Of a stretch of DNA of 64,000 nt, positions 1 to 12,592 are shown piece by piece. A program made the translations under genes and the position numbers. The notes beneath the pieces were generated by a model. That model was not told the DNA's origin. It worked only from the letters and a program-made list of their open reading frames with translations, and searched no databases. Numbering within the stretch: the first letter of the stretch is position 1; each line of letters opens with the position of its first letter. This stretch comes from Alisma plantago-aquatica. Lineage: Eukaryota > Streptophyta > Magnoliopsida > Alismatales > Alismataceae. The stretch spans positions 522,109,803 to 522,173,802 of the forward strand of contig OY856409.1 of the NCBI GenBank assembly GCA_963693085.1, read 5' to 3'.

Positions 1-1940
1 ATGTTTGGGAGTTTATCTTCTAATTAGAGGCAAGTTTTATAACTTGCTCCACGTTTATTGCTTACCATAAGTTTGCTAGCTCATGTTCTTGCTTGAAAAT
101 GATGATCCATGCACTAAAAAGCTATGCTTGACTTGGATTTTGATTTTTTTAATGTTCCTTGTTCTGATTTCAGTTCTTGATGAACCTGTATTCATGTGTA
201 CGTTCTTCCTAAGGTATAATATGATTTGTATTAGGTTAGTTTGACAACCTATGGTGCTAAGAACCTATCAATCAATGGTCAATTTTAGGATTTTAAGCTG
301 ATTTCTTCTATAAACCCATGATCCGATGGTGGTACCATTGCAACAACTCTATGGTGTAATCTTCATGACAACTGATGGTGGTGACCAAGGGTGTCAACTG
401 ACATTCACCTCTTAGGTCATGTTTTGGCCTAATTATAAGCTTAATGATCAACAACTAAGTACCCTAATGATGCTCTCAATCAATGGTGACATTAGCTTGA
501 TATTCGATGGTGATTAATGAATATAGTGCTGATCTAACAACCAATGGTGACTTAATGGTAACTAGTGATGGTGGATCAGGTCTCCACAACATATGGTGAG
601 TTAAGCATGTATATGTAGGATCAATTAAGCCTTAAACCAATGGTTTCTTGGGTCATTTTATGAAATGGTCAAACCTATACTCCAATTGATGGGTTTAATA
701 TATGAACTTGGCCTAATGGTTAATATCTAATCTTTCTTCATCCAATAATTTGGAATGATGCCTAAATATAATATGTTGGTCCTAATAAAGTGATTTAAAT
801 GGTTTCCTTTATGACATCAAGTTAAGAAGCTCATTTACTGACGACTTGTTTAAAATAAACAACCGCCTGTGGGTTTTACCCTACTCTCAATGGAACTTTT
901 TATGTTGTTAATAAAGGTATGTCTACGGTTAGATGGTGACTCTTTCTAGAGCACAACTCAATGACTTCATAGGTGGTTTGTTCAAGATGTTTGCTTATGT
1001 AAACGACCAATGGTCTTACCTTTTCAACATCCAATGGTTATGGGTGACGTAGTGGTATAGTGATATGGGTTGAAAGACGATGAAACAAATGGAGGGTTAC
1101 CCTTAATAAGGTAGTCTTACCTTTTCACTCATATGAATGGAAGGGATGATGATCATATTGTGTTGATATGTAACCCTAATGAGGTATAGCTTGTCATACC
1201 TAGATTTAATACAACTAAATGATGGTAATTGGGTATGAACAGTCCTTGAATGATTAATACAATTATGGAGTACTCTCTTAATGTTGTTGAAACCCTAATA
1301 TGATATAACCCAATGGTTACACCTTGATTTATGTGTGGTTTCATACTTGAGAATAGTATGGAATGTGATGGTGATGCTTCACCTTATGCATCCATGATCT
1401 AATGGGGATGTCATGAGTTAGGATTTGGGTATGAGTGTTGATTAGTAACATTAATATAATTTATCTTGTTGAACCTAACTCTAATGCAAATAGATAAAGA
1501 TGAGTATTCATGTTTAACCTTGTTATATTATGGCATGATGGTGAAATAACTTCCTTAATATGATCATAACCTTAATGTGTTAATTGGTGGTTGTCATCGG
1601 CACATGGTTGATACTTTATTATGCTAAACATGTGCATTATGGATATGCACTGTAGTGGTAGCTTTGACTGATATGTCACTGTCTTTTTACTCATACTGAT
1701 CGAGGGGAAGAGATCTTAGGATACTGACACTCCTAGATCATGTACAGAACCGAATAGCCCTTTGTAGGGGTTGGTTGGACTTTGGATGGTGCGATTAAAA
1801 CTCCCCAGGACATACTAAAACATGTAATACAACCATATAGCATATCTATTTAGGGTTATACATGATGCTTCACATTGGATAATAAACCTTGATTGTTCTC
1901 TTTAAATAAAGATGATGCTTAGTGCAATTAAGAGATAGTA
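1..1940. other. Gene-free AT-rich DNA with recurrent ATGGT words
   Basis: No convincing coding region was found. The only open frame of note is a 63-codon minus-strand frame at 1153-1344 with no recognisable motif. From about 240 to 1400 the words caatggtg, gatggtg and aatggt recur irregularly, giving a biased, repeat-like composition. It could be an old LTR or intergenic repeat, but no matching termini were found. Confidence 0.5.
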
Positions 1941-2300
1941 GATATAATTATGTTGTGGATATGCTTAAGATTGTAAATGTATACATACAATAGCCATGCT
2001 TATGTTGATATCTATACTGCTACTGCTGATGATAATTATGATGCTAACTATATCATGTTGTTAGTTATGTTTAGAATGCTAGCCATGCCTCTGTAATTAG
2101 AAATGCCTATACTGCTAATCATGCTTATGCAAATACTCGTGCTTATGTTGTTAGCTCTACTTATGATATTGATATGTTCAAACTGTTAGACATGCTAATG
2201 TTGTAGATATGCTTATGATGCTAGACTTGTTCATGTTAATAGATATAATATGCTACTAGACTTGCTTATTCTAGTTATGCATATGCTACTTAATCTCTTA
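1940..2300. repeat. Degenerate low-complexity repeat (ATGCTTATG-like)
   Basis: Variants of tatgcttatg, gatgcta and tgctaatg recur many times at irregular spacing, mixed with tagatat and tgttaga. It reads as a decayed short-period tandem array rather than coding DNA, because all frames are stop-rich. Unit length and copy number cannot be fixed by eye. Confidence 0.45.
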
Positions 2301-4084
2301 TATGGTTAATAAGGAAAATGACAATTGTCAGCTTGGTGATGATAATTGTTATCAACTCCTTTATGTATTTTGTTAATCATCAGTGTTGCCGAGCCTATTT
2401 GTTATATCTGATTAAACCGCTTAAAAATATTTAATTATTTAAAATGTTGTAATCAATAAGTGTTGTTGGAGGTTATATCTCTTGCTTGGACATGGGTCTC
2501 ACCCTTATGGTTCACCACATTTTTTTTAGGTAATCGAAAGTGACAAAAACAAACATGTGGTAGCAAAGAGGAGCTATAGTAATGAATCTTTGAGAAAGTT
2601 GATTAAATGTCTAGTGTGTCCTAGAGTCATCCCTGTACTCTTAGGTCGGGGTAAGAAGAGTTTGTATATGGAGTTTCAAATGAATCAGAATTTTGTTAGC
2701 ATATTAATGCTTGTTTGTGTGGCATATACACATATTGTTATCCTATGTATATATGTTGTGGATAAGGTGGTAGAACAATTTGTATCAAATTCTTGTTAAA
2801 ATATGGGTACAAGAAAGATATTGAGCTCTTATGTAAATGTTTCTGAGCGGGTGTTGATGTTGAAATAAGTTTTAATTTACCCATATTTTTGGGTTTGTGG
2901 TTAATTGGTGATTGATTGTATTTTATGTTTTGAGTAATCTCATTCAGTGTACTGAGTTCTCTCAACCACTGTCAGACCTTCAGGAGGCTCGTGGAGGGTT
3001 CAAGTTGACATTTTGAATGTTAATTGCCTACCCTCTTCCTTGCCTTGTTCTTTTGTTCTCGAAGGTGTTAACCATGCTCTTGACATCCTCTACCACCATA
3101 GGACAACTAGTTGAGTTTGAGGGAACTTAGAAAAGGTCTTCATACACTTGACCAAAGATTCCATGCCTCTGATAGCCTAATCAACCATGGGTTAACCCCA
3201 TGGTTGACGACTTGCCGTGGAGCGCGAGAAGGGAATAATCCCTAAGGGATTGGACATCATGCCCTCATCCGCGCAACATAGACGTCACAACATAATGGGT
3301 ACATATGTCCTTTATTGGGATTTAAATCAAGAATATGTCACATGCTATTAGAAATTTATCCATCTGACATGGGTTTTCCCTATTGGCCAAAATATGTTTT
3401 ATCTTATAAAAATCCTAGTAATTAATTTGTAGGTCCAAATATAGCAATTATGCATGTGATTTTGATCAAAAAAATATGTAGAATTTGATAAAATTGGTTT
3501 CACTACCTAATTCTGTCTCGAATTCCAAAAGTGATTAAATATGCAACTTTAGTTATAATTATTGCATATAAACCTTGATTTCATGAAATTAAGGGTCATA
3601 ACTTGATAAATTGGCCTTAATAAGGAAAGTCTTATCTAATGTGATAAAGTGAGCACTTTGACCTAGTTTAGGTTAAGGGTTCACATGTTGCTCTAAATTA
3701 GGGGTTTCTAAGATGAAAGCCTTAAAATATGACAATTAGGATTTGGGAAGCCTAACCCTAATGAAATCCTAATTTGACCCCAAAAACTTAACTTACATCC
3801 CAAGTCAGTCTTAACAGACATTTTATGAACATAAAAGTAACACTTGCATGTTATACTTTAAATACAAGACTGCTTGCTTGATTAGTTGTATCTAATCTTA
3901 TTTACTTGAAATCTAGTCATCTTGAAGGAAGGTATGTGGTTACTTATGGTTAACCATCTTATCATCATATAAGTTTTTCCAGATGTTTTCCATATGTATT
4001 AATAATAACTTCTTGGATGCTTATTTACTTATGGAAATCTATAAGGCCCATATGAGTATCACATTATATGAATATAACTTGCTA
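2301..4084. other. Gene-free flank left of the LINE
   Basis: Only short open frames occur (80 codons at 2557-2799 plus, 75 codons at 2738-2965 minus), and neither has a motif, clear composition or splice context. A slightly GC-richer patch lies near 2960-3290. No terminal repeats were recognised. It is probably decayed transposon DNA. Confidence 0.4.
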
Positions 4085-4265
4085 ATACCCAAGAAGCCCA
4101 CTCGGGAAGGGCGAAAAGGCCCCAACCTGGATGGGAAGGTCAATGACAGGTCAAGCCCAAAAGAGATGGCCATTAGAGTACCATGCCCAGGAGGGACGGT
4201 CAATGAAGGGTCAAGCCTGGATGCGAAGATCCATAGAATACCAAGCCCGAAAGGGATGGTTATGT
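4085..4265. repeat. Short degenerate direct repeats
   Basis: Related words recur in a small GC-rich island: ggtcaatgacaggtcaagcc, ggtcaatgaagggtcaagcc and agtaccatgcc / gaataccaagcc, alternating with gaaagggatgg-like blocks. Spacing is roughly 50-60 bp. The 113-codon open frame over it (3983-4324) has no known motif and is probably incidental. Such blocks are common in LTRs of plant retrotransposons, but no LTR ends were found here. Confidence 0.4.
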
Positions 4266-4532
4266 ATGTTCACTATAGGGACAAGAACCCGTGGAAGGGT
4301 GTGCCACCGAGTGAGAATGTCTAAGGGTTGAGAAGTTATAGCAAGAAGATGCATATTCAATTATTTAATAATAATTGCTTGCTATGGTTGGTTACATTAT
4401 TACTACTACATGCACATATTTTTCTTGCACCACATACCGATATAAAAATATACTGACCCCATTTTGTTTTTGGCGGTGTTTAGGTTAAACTGCCACAAAG
4501 ATAAAGGAAATGGACTTCTAGATAAAATATAT

Positions 4533-4548
4533 ATGTGTGCCTCCTTTA
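4533..4548 (+). repeat. LINE target-site duplication, left copy
   Basis: The 16-bp sequence atgtgtgcctccttta is identical to 10663-10678. It brackets the LINE and fixes the insertion boundaries. Confidence 0.93.
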
Positions 4549-4697
4549 ATTAAATACTTGATTCATTAACCCGTCCCCTGCGTCCTCGTCGCTCTAGCGA
4601 TTAGGGCTAGCAGACGTGAACGTCGTTCTCCCTTAGCTTAGAGTTTTTCTCTTGCAGGTTCAAGCGGGCGGGTCTTGCTCTTGGTTCCGTCTCCGTC

Positions 4698-6341
4698 ATG
4701 GCGGCTGAACTGGTAGAGAGGTACACGGGTCTATGGCTGACAGAGGAGGAGGATGATCCTATTGATGTCCAGGCAGTGGGTAGGGGCGATGAGGCTGAAG
4801 ACCACACTGCGTTGGCACTGGTGGGCAGGCTTCTCACAGATAGATCATTCAATTTCCGAGCGATGGAGAGGACGATGGCACAGGCGTGGAGTCTTCGGGA
4901 ATCGGTAGAGTTCAAACAGCTTGAGGGCGGTGCTTTCGTAATGCAGTTCACACACTGGTCGGACAAGCAGCGCGTCGTCGAGGGGGCGCCGTGGAATTTC
5001 GATGGTCGTCTGCTTCTTTTCAAAGAAATCAACAAAGAGGAACAACGTGGAAGACTGAGGATCGACAGATCACCCTTTTGGGTCCGCTTGTATGGCGTCC
5101 CTCTAGGGTACCGGGCGGAAGAAACAATCAGGAAGATGGCGGCTCGTATTGGGGAGGTTCTGGCCACCGACAGAGACAGCCTGGGGTGGGACTCCTCCCT
5201 ATGAGTTCGAATCTTGTTGGATGTCACGAAGCCCCTAAAGAGATCGCTGAAGATAAGGGTGGAGAGTGGGAAGATCGTGGAGGTGGAGGTTAAATACGAG
5301 AGATTATCGACGCTTTGCTTTGTTTGTGGGTGCCTGGGGCACGTTGACAAGGATTGTCAAGACTATGTCGAAGACGGAGATCGGCAGAATCAGTGGGGGA
5401 ATTGGATGAGAGCTTCCCCTTGGAAGCAGCGCATGCAAGAGGGGAGCAAGGCGGAGGGGAGCGGAGGGGCGAGGAAGATGCTCACCTTCAGAGCAAGCAT
5501 GTCGGAGGAAAGGAGGAGAGAGGGAGAATCGGGTGATAGTACCAGTGTAGCGGGGGGGGGGCTCGACGTTGGTGTAGGCGGGGATGGTGCGGGTGAGGGA
5601 GGGCGGAAGGGGAGCGGCGGCAGGCGAGATGTGGAGTGGAAGGGGGGAGTACGTGAGGTGAAGGAAGGTGCCGGGGAGGGTAGACAGGAGGGCGAGGATG
5701 CTGATGGCGGGGAGGACAGCGCCAGTAGAAATACCAGGGCGGGGGAGGGATCACAGAGAGGAGAAGGAAGCGGGAAGGCCGTGGCAAGGACGACGGTGGA
5801 TGACAGAGTAATACGACGCACGAGAGAGGATATTATGGGTTTGCGGCATGCATGTTACAATCAGGAATCATACCCGAAGGCCGTGGTGCATGAAGAAAAC
5901 CACGGGGGACGAGAGGTACTGGAAGAGCAGCATAGCACCAACAGTGATACATAGCAGGCAGACAACCAGGTCCCAGACGATAACGGTGGACACACAACTA
6001 AAGAAAACGTCATGCAGATCAGAGAAAGTTGGGAAGGCCAGGGCTTTGCAGATGACATCACAGGTCTACAGATGAATCTGGGCAATGGGTCTAAGGAGTA
6101 TCCAGCAAGAAGTAAAAACGAGAGAAGGGCAATCACCAAAGCGCAAAGGCAGGAAGAGGCGGGGATAAAGAAAAAAAAGGGATCTAAGCTGGGTCAAGGA
6201 AAGAAGAAACATCGGTCATGGGTCTATAAAATGAGCCGGGGAGCTCGATTGGGCATCCCAGAGGAAGATGTAGTGTGGGATAGTGCTGCTGGGAAGCGGG
6301 TCAGAAATGGGGAGATTTGTGACATGGATCTGGATGACTAG
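4698..6341 (+). pseudogene. LINE ORF1 (DUF4283/zinc-knuckle RNA-binding protein), two in-frame stops
   Basis: This frame starts at MAAELVERYTG and runs about 547 codons to DMDLDD and a stop. The N-terminal third resembles the DUF4283 domain of plant LINE ORF1 proteins (motifs KQRVVEGAPWNFDGRLLLF and PFWVRLYGVPLGYR). It is followed by VKYERLSTLCFVCGCLGHVDKDC-like sequence, whose CX2CX4HX4C zinc knuckle lies at about 5316-5357. The rest is a low-complexity Gly/Glu/Arg-rich linker and a basic C-terminus. ORF1 proteins of this class bind element RNA. Two stops break one otherwise continuous frame: TGA at 5202-5204 (context LGWDSSL-stop-VRILLDVTKP, probably CGA to TGA) and TAG at 5952-5954 (probably CAG to TAG). 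All the pieces share one frame, so these are simple substitutions. ORF2 follows 119 bp downstream. Confidence 0.88.
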
Positions 6342-6460
6342 ACACCACAACCGGTAGGAGAAAAAAGACAGAGGATGAATTCCGAGATTAAGTCTGTGAT
6401 TGAAGAGGGTGTGACAGCCCAAGTAGCGGCGACTGACGGTGTCCAGTCCTGCGAAGGACA

Positions 6461-9400
6461 ATGAAAATCTTTAGCTGGAATTGTCAGGGATTGGGCGACC
6501 CTAACACATGCAAAGCCCTCCGGGCCTGGGTCTGGAGGGAACACCCAAATATAGTTTTCATCATGGAAACTATGATGGTGGACAAGCAACTGGAAGATGT
6601 CAAAAGGAGCTGTGGTTTCTCAGATGGGATGTGCATCTCTCGCATTGGTAGAGCGGGGGGTATTGGGTTCTGGTGGAAGGACCTGGAGGTGGATATTCTG
6701 AGTTATTCAAACAGGCACGTATCCGCTTTGGTTAAAGATGGGGGCAGCAAACTGTACGTGGAGAGCGATTGGGATCTATGGCTGGGCAGACCAACAGAAT
6801 AAGACAAAGACCTGGGAGCTCATGAGGAGACTGAAAAATGAGGCAAATGAACCGGTTATTTTCTTTGGGGACTTTAATGAGATTGTTTCTAATGCTGAAA
6901 AGGAGGGGGGACCGCCAAAGGATGAAAAATTTATTCAGAACTTCAGAGACATCATTGATGAATGCAACTTGATTGAGGTGGGATTTGAAGGAAATATCTT
7001 CACGTGGAAACGGGGGTTGACGGAAAAAACTTTAGTAAAAGAGAGGCTGGACAGATTTCTTCCGGAGCTCGAGTGGAGGAACATGTATAAATTCTGTAGG
7101 GTGTTCCATCTTCCCATTTATGAGTCAGATCATGCACCTAGCATTCTCAAAGCAGATAACAAGGGCAATAAGAAGAGGAGGGGGGTGGACATTTCAGATT
7201 TGAACCCATGTGGGTGAATGAGGGAGAATGTGCTAATATTATCAAAGGGGTCTGGGAAAATGGAAGAGATGCTGATCTGTGCACGAAACTGCTAGTTTGT
7301 AAAGATAAATTGAGAGAGTGGGCTGCTGAAAAGTTTGGGAACAGGCAAAAGAAAATTAAAGAGCTGGAAGATGATTTAAAAATACTCCAAGAAAGTCCCC
7401 CGGATCACACAATTCTTATGGAGGCGGAGGAAAAGTCTAAGGAACTACAATATTGGCTTCAAAGAAATGAAGAGTACTGGGCGGCCAGGGCGAGGGTAAA
7501 GGAGATGAAAGAAGGGGATAGGAATACTGCCTATTTCCATCAAAAAGCTACAAACAGGAGAAGAAGGAATTGGATTGAGGAGATTGAGGACGAGCAGGGT
7601 CAGATGAGACAAAATGATGAAGAGATAAGCAACATCATTGTAAACTATTTCACTCAGCTTTTCCAGTCGAGCGATCCTTCAGGTTTTGAGGAAGCCACCA
7701 AGGGGATTCGGGAAGTCATTTCGGTAGAACAGATAGAGGAGATGGAGAGGGATATTATGGATGAGGAAATCAAGGTGGCGCTAGAGCAGATGCATCCTAA
7801 CAAAGCACCGGGACCGGATGGTATGAAGGCGATGTTCTATCAAAAGTTTTGGGGTGTGGTGGGCAAGGATGTTGCAAACTATATCAAAGGATGGTGGAAA
7901 GGCGAATGAGACTTGAAGATGGTAAATGAAATGCTAGTGGTGCTGATCCCAAAGACCGAAAAGCCTAAATCAGTGGGTGAGTACCGACCCATCAGTTTGT
8001 GCAATGTGATGTACAAGATTGCTTCCAAGGTGCTGACGAACAGACTAAAGCTGTTTATGAATAGCATTGTTTCTGAAAATCAAAGCGCTTTCGTGCCGGG
8101 GAGAATGATCACTGATAACGCCATCATAGACTATGAGGTTTTTCACAACATGAAAAGAGACAAGGGGAAGAAGAAGGGCAGCCTTGCTTTGAAACTTGAC
8201 ATGTCCAAAGCCTACGATCGGGTCGAATGGAGTTTCCTTGACACAGTCATGGAGAAGATGGGGTTTGGGAGGTTATGGAGGAGCAAGATCCAGGAATGTA
8301 TCTCTTCTGTCCAGCATACCTTCGCCGTTAATGGAGATAGGACCAAGAGCATGAGACCTGCACGCGGACTTCGCCAGGGTGACCCTCTTTCTCCATACCT
8401 TTTTATCTTATGTGCTGAGGCGTTTTCTACTTTGATTAACACTGGTGTCCGTGAATCCCAATTACATGGTATTAAGCCGTGTAGGGGAGCACCCTGTATC
8501 TCACATCTTTTCTTTGCAGATGATAGTATTCTTTTTGCTAGAGCAACCAATGCAGAATGCCTGAAGATAGCTGAAATTATCAGCCACTACGAACAGGCAT
8601 CCGGTCAGAAAATTAATTTCCAAAAGACAGAGGTTGTTTTCAGCAAAGGTGTACGAGGTCCAAGAAGAGAGGAGCTGCGAGATCTTTTGGGAGTACGGGT
8701 CGTGGATCGCCATGCTTGCTACCTTGGTCTGCCCACCATGGTGGGGAGGTCGAAAAAGCAAATTTTCAGCTTCATAAAAGAAAGAATATGGAGGAAACTT
8801 CAAGGATGATCCGAAAAATTGCTGTCAAAAGCAGGAAGGGAGGTCCTCATCAAGGCAGTGGCACAAGCAATTCCTACCTATGTCATGAGTGTTTTCCAGT
8901 TGCCCGTGGGTACTATGGAGGAAATACAGCGAATGGTGGCTAGATTCTGGTGGGGAGCAAAGGAGAAGGAGAGGAAGCTCTCATGGATGAGTTGGGAGAG
9001 GCTATGTAAACCAAAAAGGCAGGGTGGGCTTGGGTTTAGGGACTTTCACACCTTTAACCAAGCCCTCCTGGCCATACAAGCTTGGAGGTTGGTTTGTCAC
9101 CCGGAAGCTCTAGTTACCAAGGTGATAAAAGCGAGATACTTTCCAAGGACGTCCTTTTGGGAAGCGAGGAGGGGGTATGATCCGAGCCATGTTTGGAGAA
9201 GCCTGTGGGGAGCAAAGGCGGTGTTGAAGGAAGGGGTGCAGTGGAGAGTGGGGGACGGAAAGGACATATACATTTGGGATGACAAGTGGGTTCCGAAGGA
9301 AGTGGATACGCTAAGGAGGTTCAAACATGAGGGCAGCCCGAAATATTACGTAGTGAAGGATCTCATGACGGAGGACGGGACGAGATGGGATGAGAGCAAG

Positions 9401-10612
9401 GTGCGGGATTGTGTTCCGGATATCATTGCTACAAGGATTTGCGCAATCCCAATCAGCAGTAGGAAGCCCACTGACTCGTTGATGTGGTGGCCTTCAAAGA
9501 ACGGGGAGTTCACTGTCTGGTCTGCTTACTGGATGGGGTTGCTTGGGGTGGAAGAGGCGCGGAGATACAATGACCGGGGTGGAGATGGATTATGGAAGAG
9601 GGTATGGCAGGATGGTTGGAGTCCAAAGACGGCACACTTCTTGTGGAGAGTATGTACAGGGGGGCTCGCCATGAGGGGTCAGCTTTTTGATAAGCACTGC
9701 ATCGAAGATGGAACTTGTACACTGTGCATGTCCGAAAAAGAGACCATACCACATATGCTGTTCAGGTGCCCAAATGCGACGGAGATGTGGGACCAAACCT
9801 CAAGGGAGATACAACATTGGGTGGAAGGCATGAGGGATGGGGAGATTCAAACAACCATGGAGGCTGTTTTACAAGACACGACACCGGGAGAGAGGGAGGC
9901 TTTAGTGGCAGCTATGGCGGTGATATGGAGGGGCAGATGTATGAGAGTCTTCCAGTCTAGAGTTCCGAACATGGGAGTGTTGCTCCGTTGCTACACGGCT
10001 ACGGTGAGAAGCAGGACCAAGGGGGTGGGTCGCGCATGGCTCTTCTCTGCCCAGGTGGACGCAGCTGTACAGCTGAGTGGGGGAGAGGTGTGCATGGTGC
10101 CTAGAAGTAGCGGAGACACTAACTGGAAGCGACCGACACAAGGCTACGTAAAAATTAACGTGGACGGTTCTTGTGGGGATGAGGGGACGGCGGGTATAGG
10201 TGCTGTAGCTAGAGACGAGGGGGGTTTGGCTGTGGGGATGGTGGGGATAAGGGTGAAGACATGAGGAGATATCGCTTTGACAGAGGCTTTAGCAATTAGG
10301 GAAGCACTCACATGGGCACGAGAGAAGGGCTTGAACAGAATAGAAGTGGAATCCGACGCCAAGGTTATTGTCAGCGCATGCAATAGTAGCATCCCAAGGA
10401 AAGACTACATTGGCTCCATTGTAGACGACATCTATCAACTGAAGCAATATTTTTCTTTCTATAACCTTAGTTATGTTAGTCGTAGATGCAACAAGGTTGC
10501 CCACGAGGTAGCAAATGCTGCACGTAGGGGCCAAGTAGATAGGTTTTCCTTTTCCCAGAATTTTCCTTCGAACTTTATTTTTCTTGTAAATAGCGATTTA
10601 GATAATCAATAG
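6461..10612 (+). pseudogene. LINE ORF2 (endonuclease, reverse transcriptase, zf-RVT, RNase H), several lesions
   Basis: About 1,380 codons from MKIFSWNCQGLG. The order is an APE-type endonuclease (SWNCQGLG, IMET, FFGDFNEI, RLDRFL, SDHAP), then a reverse transcriptase from about 7780 (NKAPGPDGM, YRPISLCNV, SAFVPGRMITDNA, KLDMSKAYDRVEW, GLRQGDPLSPYLF, catalytic FFADDS near 8510), then a zf-RVT region (KTAHFLWRV, CTLCMSEKETIPHMLFRC, about 9630-9790). A C-terminal RNase H domain follows from about 10150 (VKINVDGSCG, TEALAIREAL, VESDAK). Lesions: a frame change near 6735-6760, restored near 7180-7205 at a G run, and in-frame TGA stops at 7907-7909, 8807-8809 (WEKLLSKAG-type Trp lost) and 10262-10264. 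Everything apart from the shifted part of the endonuclease lies in one frame. The domain order matches plant L1 elements with an acquired RNase H. Confidence 0.93.
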
Positions 10613-10614
10613 AT

Positions 10615-10646
10615 GACGGGAGGCCCCAATCATAGGGCTTCCCGTC
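10615..10646 (+). promoter_or_regulatory. LINE 3'-terminal RNA hairpin
   Basis: The arms gacgggaggccc (10615-10626) and gggcttcccgtc (10635-10646) pair over 12 bp with one G-U pair around an 8-base loop. The hairpin begins 2 bases after the ORF2 stop, and the A run starts at 10654. Plant L1 elements are known to carry a 3' stem-loop just upstream of the tail that the element's own RT recognises, and position and shape fit that role here. Confidence 0.8.
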
Positions 10647-10662
10647 CTTCCTCAAAAAAAAA

Positions 10663-10678
10663 ATGTGTGCCTCCTTTA
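10663..10678 (+). repeat. LINE target-site duplication, right copy
   Basis: Perfect copy of 4533-4548, immediately after the A run that ends the LINE. The first A could belong to the tail or to the TSD. Confidence 0.93.
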
Positions 10679-12149
10679 TCAATGCCTAGATAAATGGTTG
10701 GCCATGATTGGATGGAACTAGTAGGGGATAAAAAATCCACCTTATACTCTCCACACCATTCCTTGATCCTAAGTGCATGAGGAAACCATGTTTAGAAACC
10801 TTATAATTAGACCATCAAGACCTAGGCCTATCTATGCCTAGTCAATGGCACCTGAAAAGGAGGGATTGCTAGTGATATGGACTAGTTCTCTATTCACTAT
10901 TGTTCCATCCATGATCCATTAATGGAATTGGACACATGCTCTAGTTGAATCCTTGTTGTTTGGTTTGATAGCTACCTAATGGAAAAAAGTGTGTGAACAT
11001 GACCCTATACATGGCTGACTAGTACATATTCCCTCAAACAACCTGTGTAACACCCCAGTTTTCATACACTACAATAAAAGACAACATTAGTAGCATTAAA
11101 TACAGTGAAATTTTCTAAAATTGCCATTATAGACTAACTTTTATAGGCATTTAATATATAAATACCTCTATATTAGGTACTACGGGTCCACGACTGACAT
11201 TGGATGGACCTAATAATACATGCATTTAAAAGATTAAATAGCACCAATGTATGTAAATGACACTCCCCCAATTGTTAAATTTTCAAGAATCAATCAAAAC
11301 CTGATCATCATATAAATAAGAAACCCTCAACCCTAGACTTCCACATCCCTTATCTGCTTTTCCTACTCCACAAAGACAATCTATCCCTTGAAGCAAGCAC
11401 CATTGCTCCACCATTCTCCCCCTACTAACAAACTGTGATATATTCCAGAGTTCCCAGAGATTTGCCAAGAAATTGTTGGAGCCTATGCCCTCCCTACTGA
11501 GCAGGACCGGTAAAAGTCCCTAAAAACAAATGAGTTTGACGACAAGATGAGGAACATGAGGAATGAAAGGTAATTTTCTAAATTGGTATTCCTTTTCTCC
11601 CGTAAGAACCACCACCTCGAGATCGTGATCTTTTTCTCTGTTAAAATTGCTTTCTTCTTATCTATGATCCTCCTATTAACAATAAGTTTTGGACATATTG
11701 AACTACTATTGATGTCTGTTGCTCTTGGCTGACTTGCCCATACTAACGCTGTTTGGCCAACAGAAAGGAATTTGATAAGGTAAGCATTTAAAATTTGCTA
11801 TCAGTGCTCAAAGCGATGGTATTATGTGCAAAACAATTGATTGCAGATGTATATATGTTCATTATGTCAACTACTCCGTTACGGTATGTATGCTGAAATC
11901 TCATAACAGATCCTATCTATTATCCTATTGAGTTGCAACATATATTATCATGTTATCGAGACCTTTATATGTGTATAACGAGTCAAATGTTTTGTAGAAT
12001 CATCAAAGTGTTGATATGATTTTGTGTTGTAATTGAATTTTTTTTCTTTTAATGCGTAAAGCATGACAATTGCATTGTTCTATGTGTGATGACTTAGTTT
12101 TTTCCCCCATCCCAAGATATTTGTTATTAGGATACACCAATGCTTAGAC
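10679..12149. other. Gene-free flank; possible LTR terminus near 11044
   Basis: No coding region is supported. The string tgtaacaccccagttttc at 11044 resembles the usual start of many plant Gypsy LTRs, but no second copy, primer site or closing terminus was found. A 61-codon minus-strand frame at 11283-11468 has no known motif. Confidence 0.4.
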
Positions 12150-12592
12150 TTAGAATGTGTTTGTATTTGGTATGTGGTGAAAAATAAACGGGGAAGGAAT
12201 GGAACGAGGAAGGGGAAGGGGATGGCGACGAGAAGAAGAAATTGTTAATATGTGCTTTTGGTAATATGTACGTGAAAAAAGTGATACAGATGGAGAAAAA
12301 ACTAAAAAATATTGTTTATTTTATGAATATGGGGACATGAAAGGAATGAAAAACACTATGTCAAATATGAGTCTTATTTATTTGGATTTTTTGCTTGTGT
12401 ATCTAGATAAGTAGTGGGTTTTTGAAAGATTTTTTCACCATGATTCACCATTCTTTTTCATGGGACAAAAACATACCAAATTTCATGGAATACTTCCAAT
12501 TCCCCATCATAATGGCAAACAAATAATATTTTTTATTTTCTCACTATTTTCCTATCCATGATTCATCATGTAAAAAAAATACAGCCTTAGGC
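12150..12592. mobile_element. MITE-like unit 1
   Basis: A non-coding unit of about 440 bp, opening near a GTGTTTGTATTTGGTATGTGG-like end and closing at ATACAGCCTTAG. It shares an ordered set of blocks with the next unit: ggtatgtgg/gatatgtgg, gataagtagtgg/aataagtagtgg, tttttcaccatgatt, catgggacaaaaacata and atgattcatcatgtaa. The outer ends have the GTGTTTG...CAAACAC look of hAT- or Harbinger-like MITEs. The superfamily is not settled, because the TSD is blurred where the two units meet. Confidence 0.55.

Larger units (their letters stand above)
4549..10662 (+). mobile_element. Full-length L1-type LINE, inactivated
   Basis: A non-LTR retrotransposon of about 6.1 kb in sense orientation. A GC-rich 5' region near 4570 leads to ORF1 (nucleic-acid-binding, zinc knuckle), then ORF2 (endonuclease, reverse transcriptase, RNase H), a 3' hairpin and a short A run at 10654-10663. 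A perfect 16-bp direct repeat flanks the element, as expected from target-primed reverse transcription, so it is full length or nearly so and not 5'-truncated. The first ~20 bases after the TSD are AT-rich and could be filler. Both ORFs carry stops, and ORF2 also has frameshifts, so this copy is dead. The number of lesions suggests moderate age, yet the TSD is still perfect. Confidence 0.93.

Noticed and set aside
4607..5821. Long minus-strand open frames opposite LINE ORF1 (up to 247 codons)
   Set aside because: They are shadows of the GC-rich sense ORF1. The sense frame carries the zinc knuckle and DUF4283-like motifs; the antisense peptides are low-complexity Ser/Pro.
11044..11062. tgtaacaccccagttttc as the start of a Gypsy LTR
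   Set aside because: No second copy, primer site or terminal partner was found, so it is noted only within the spacer entry.
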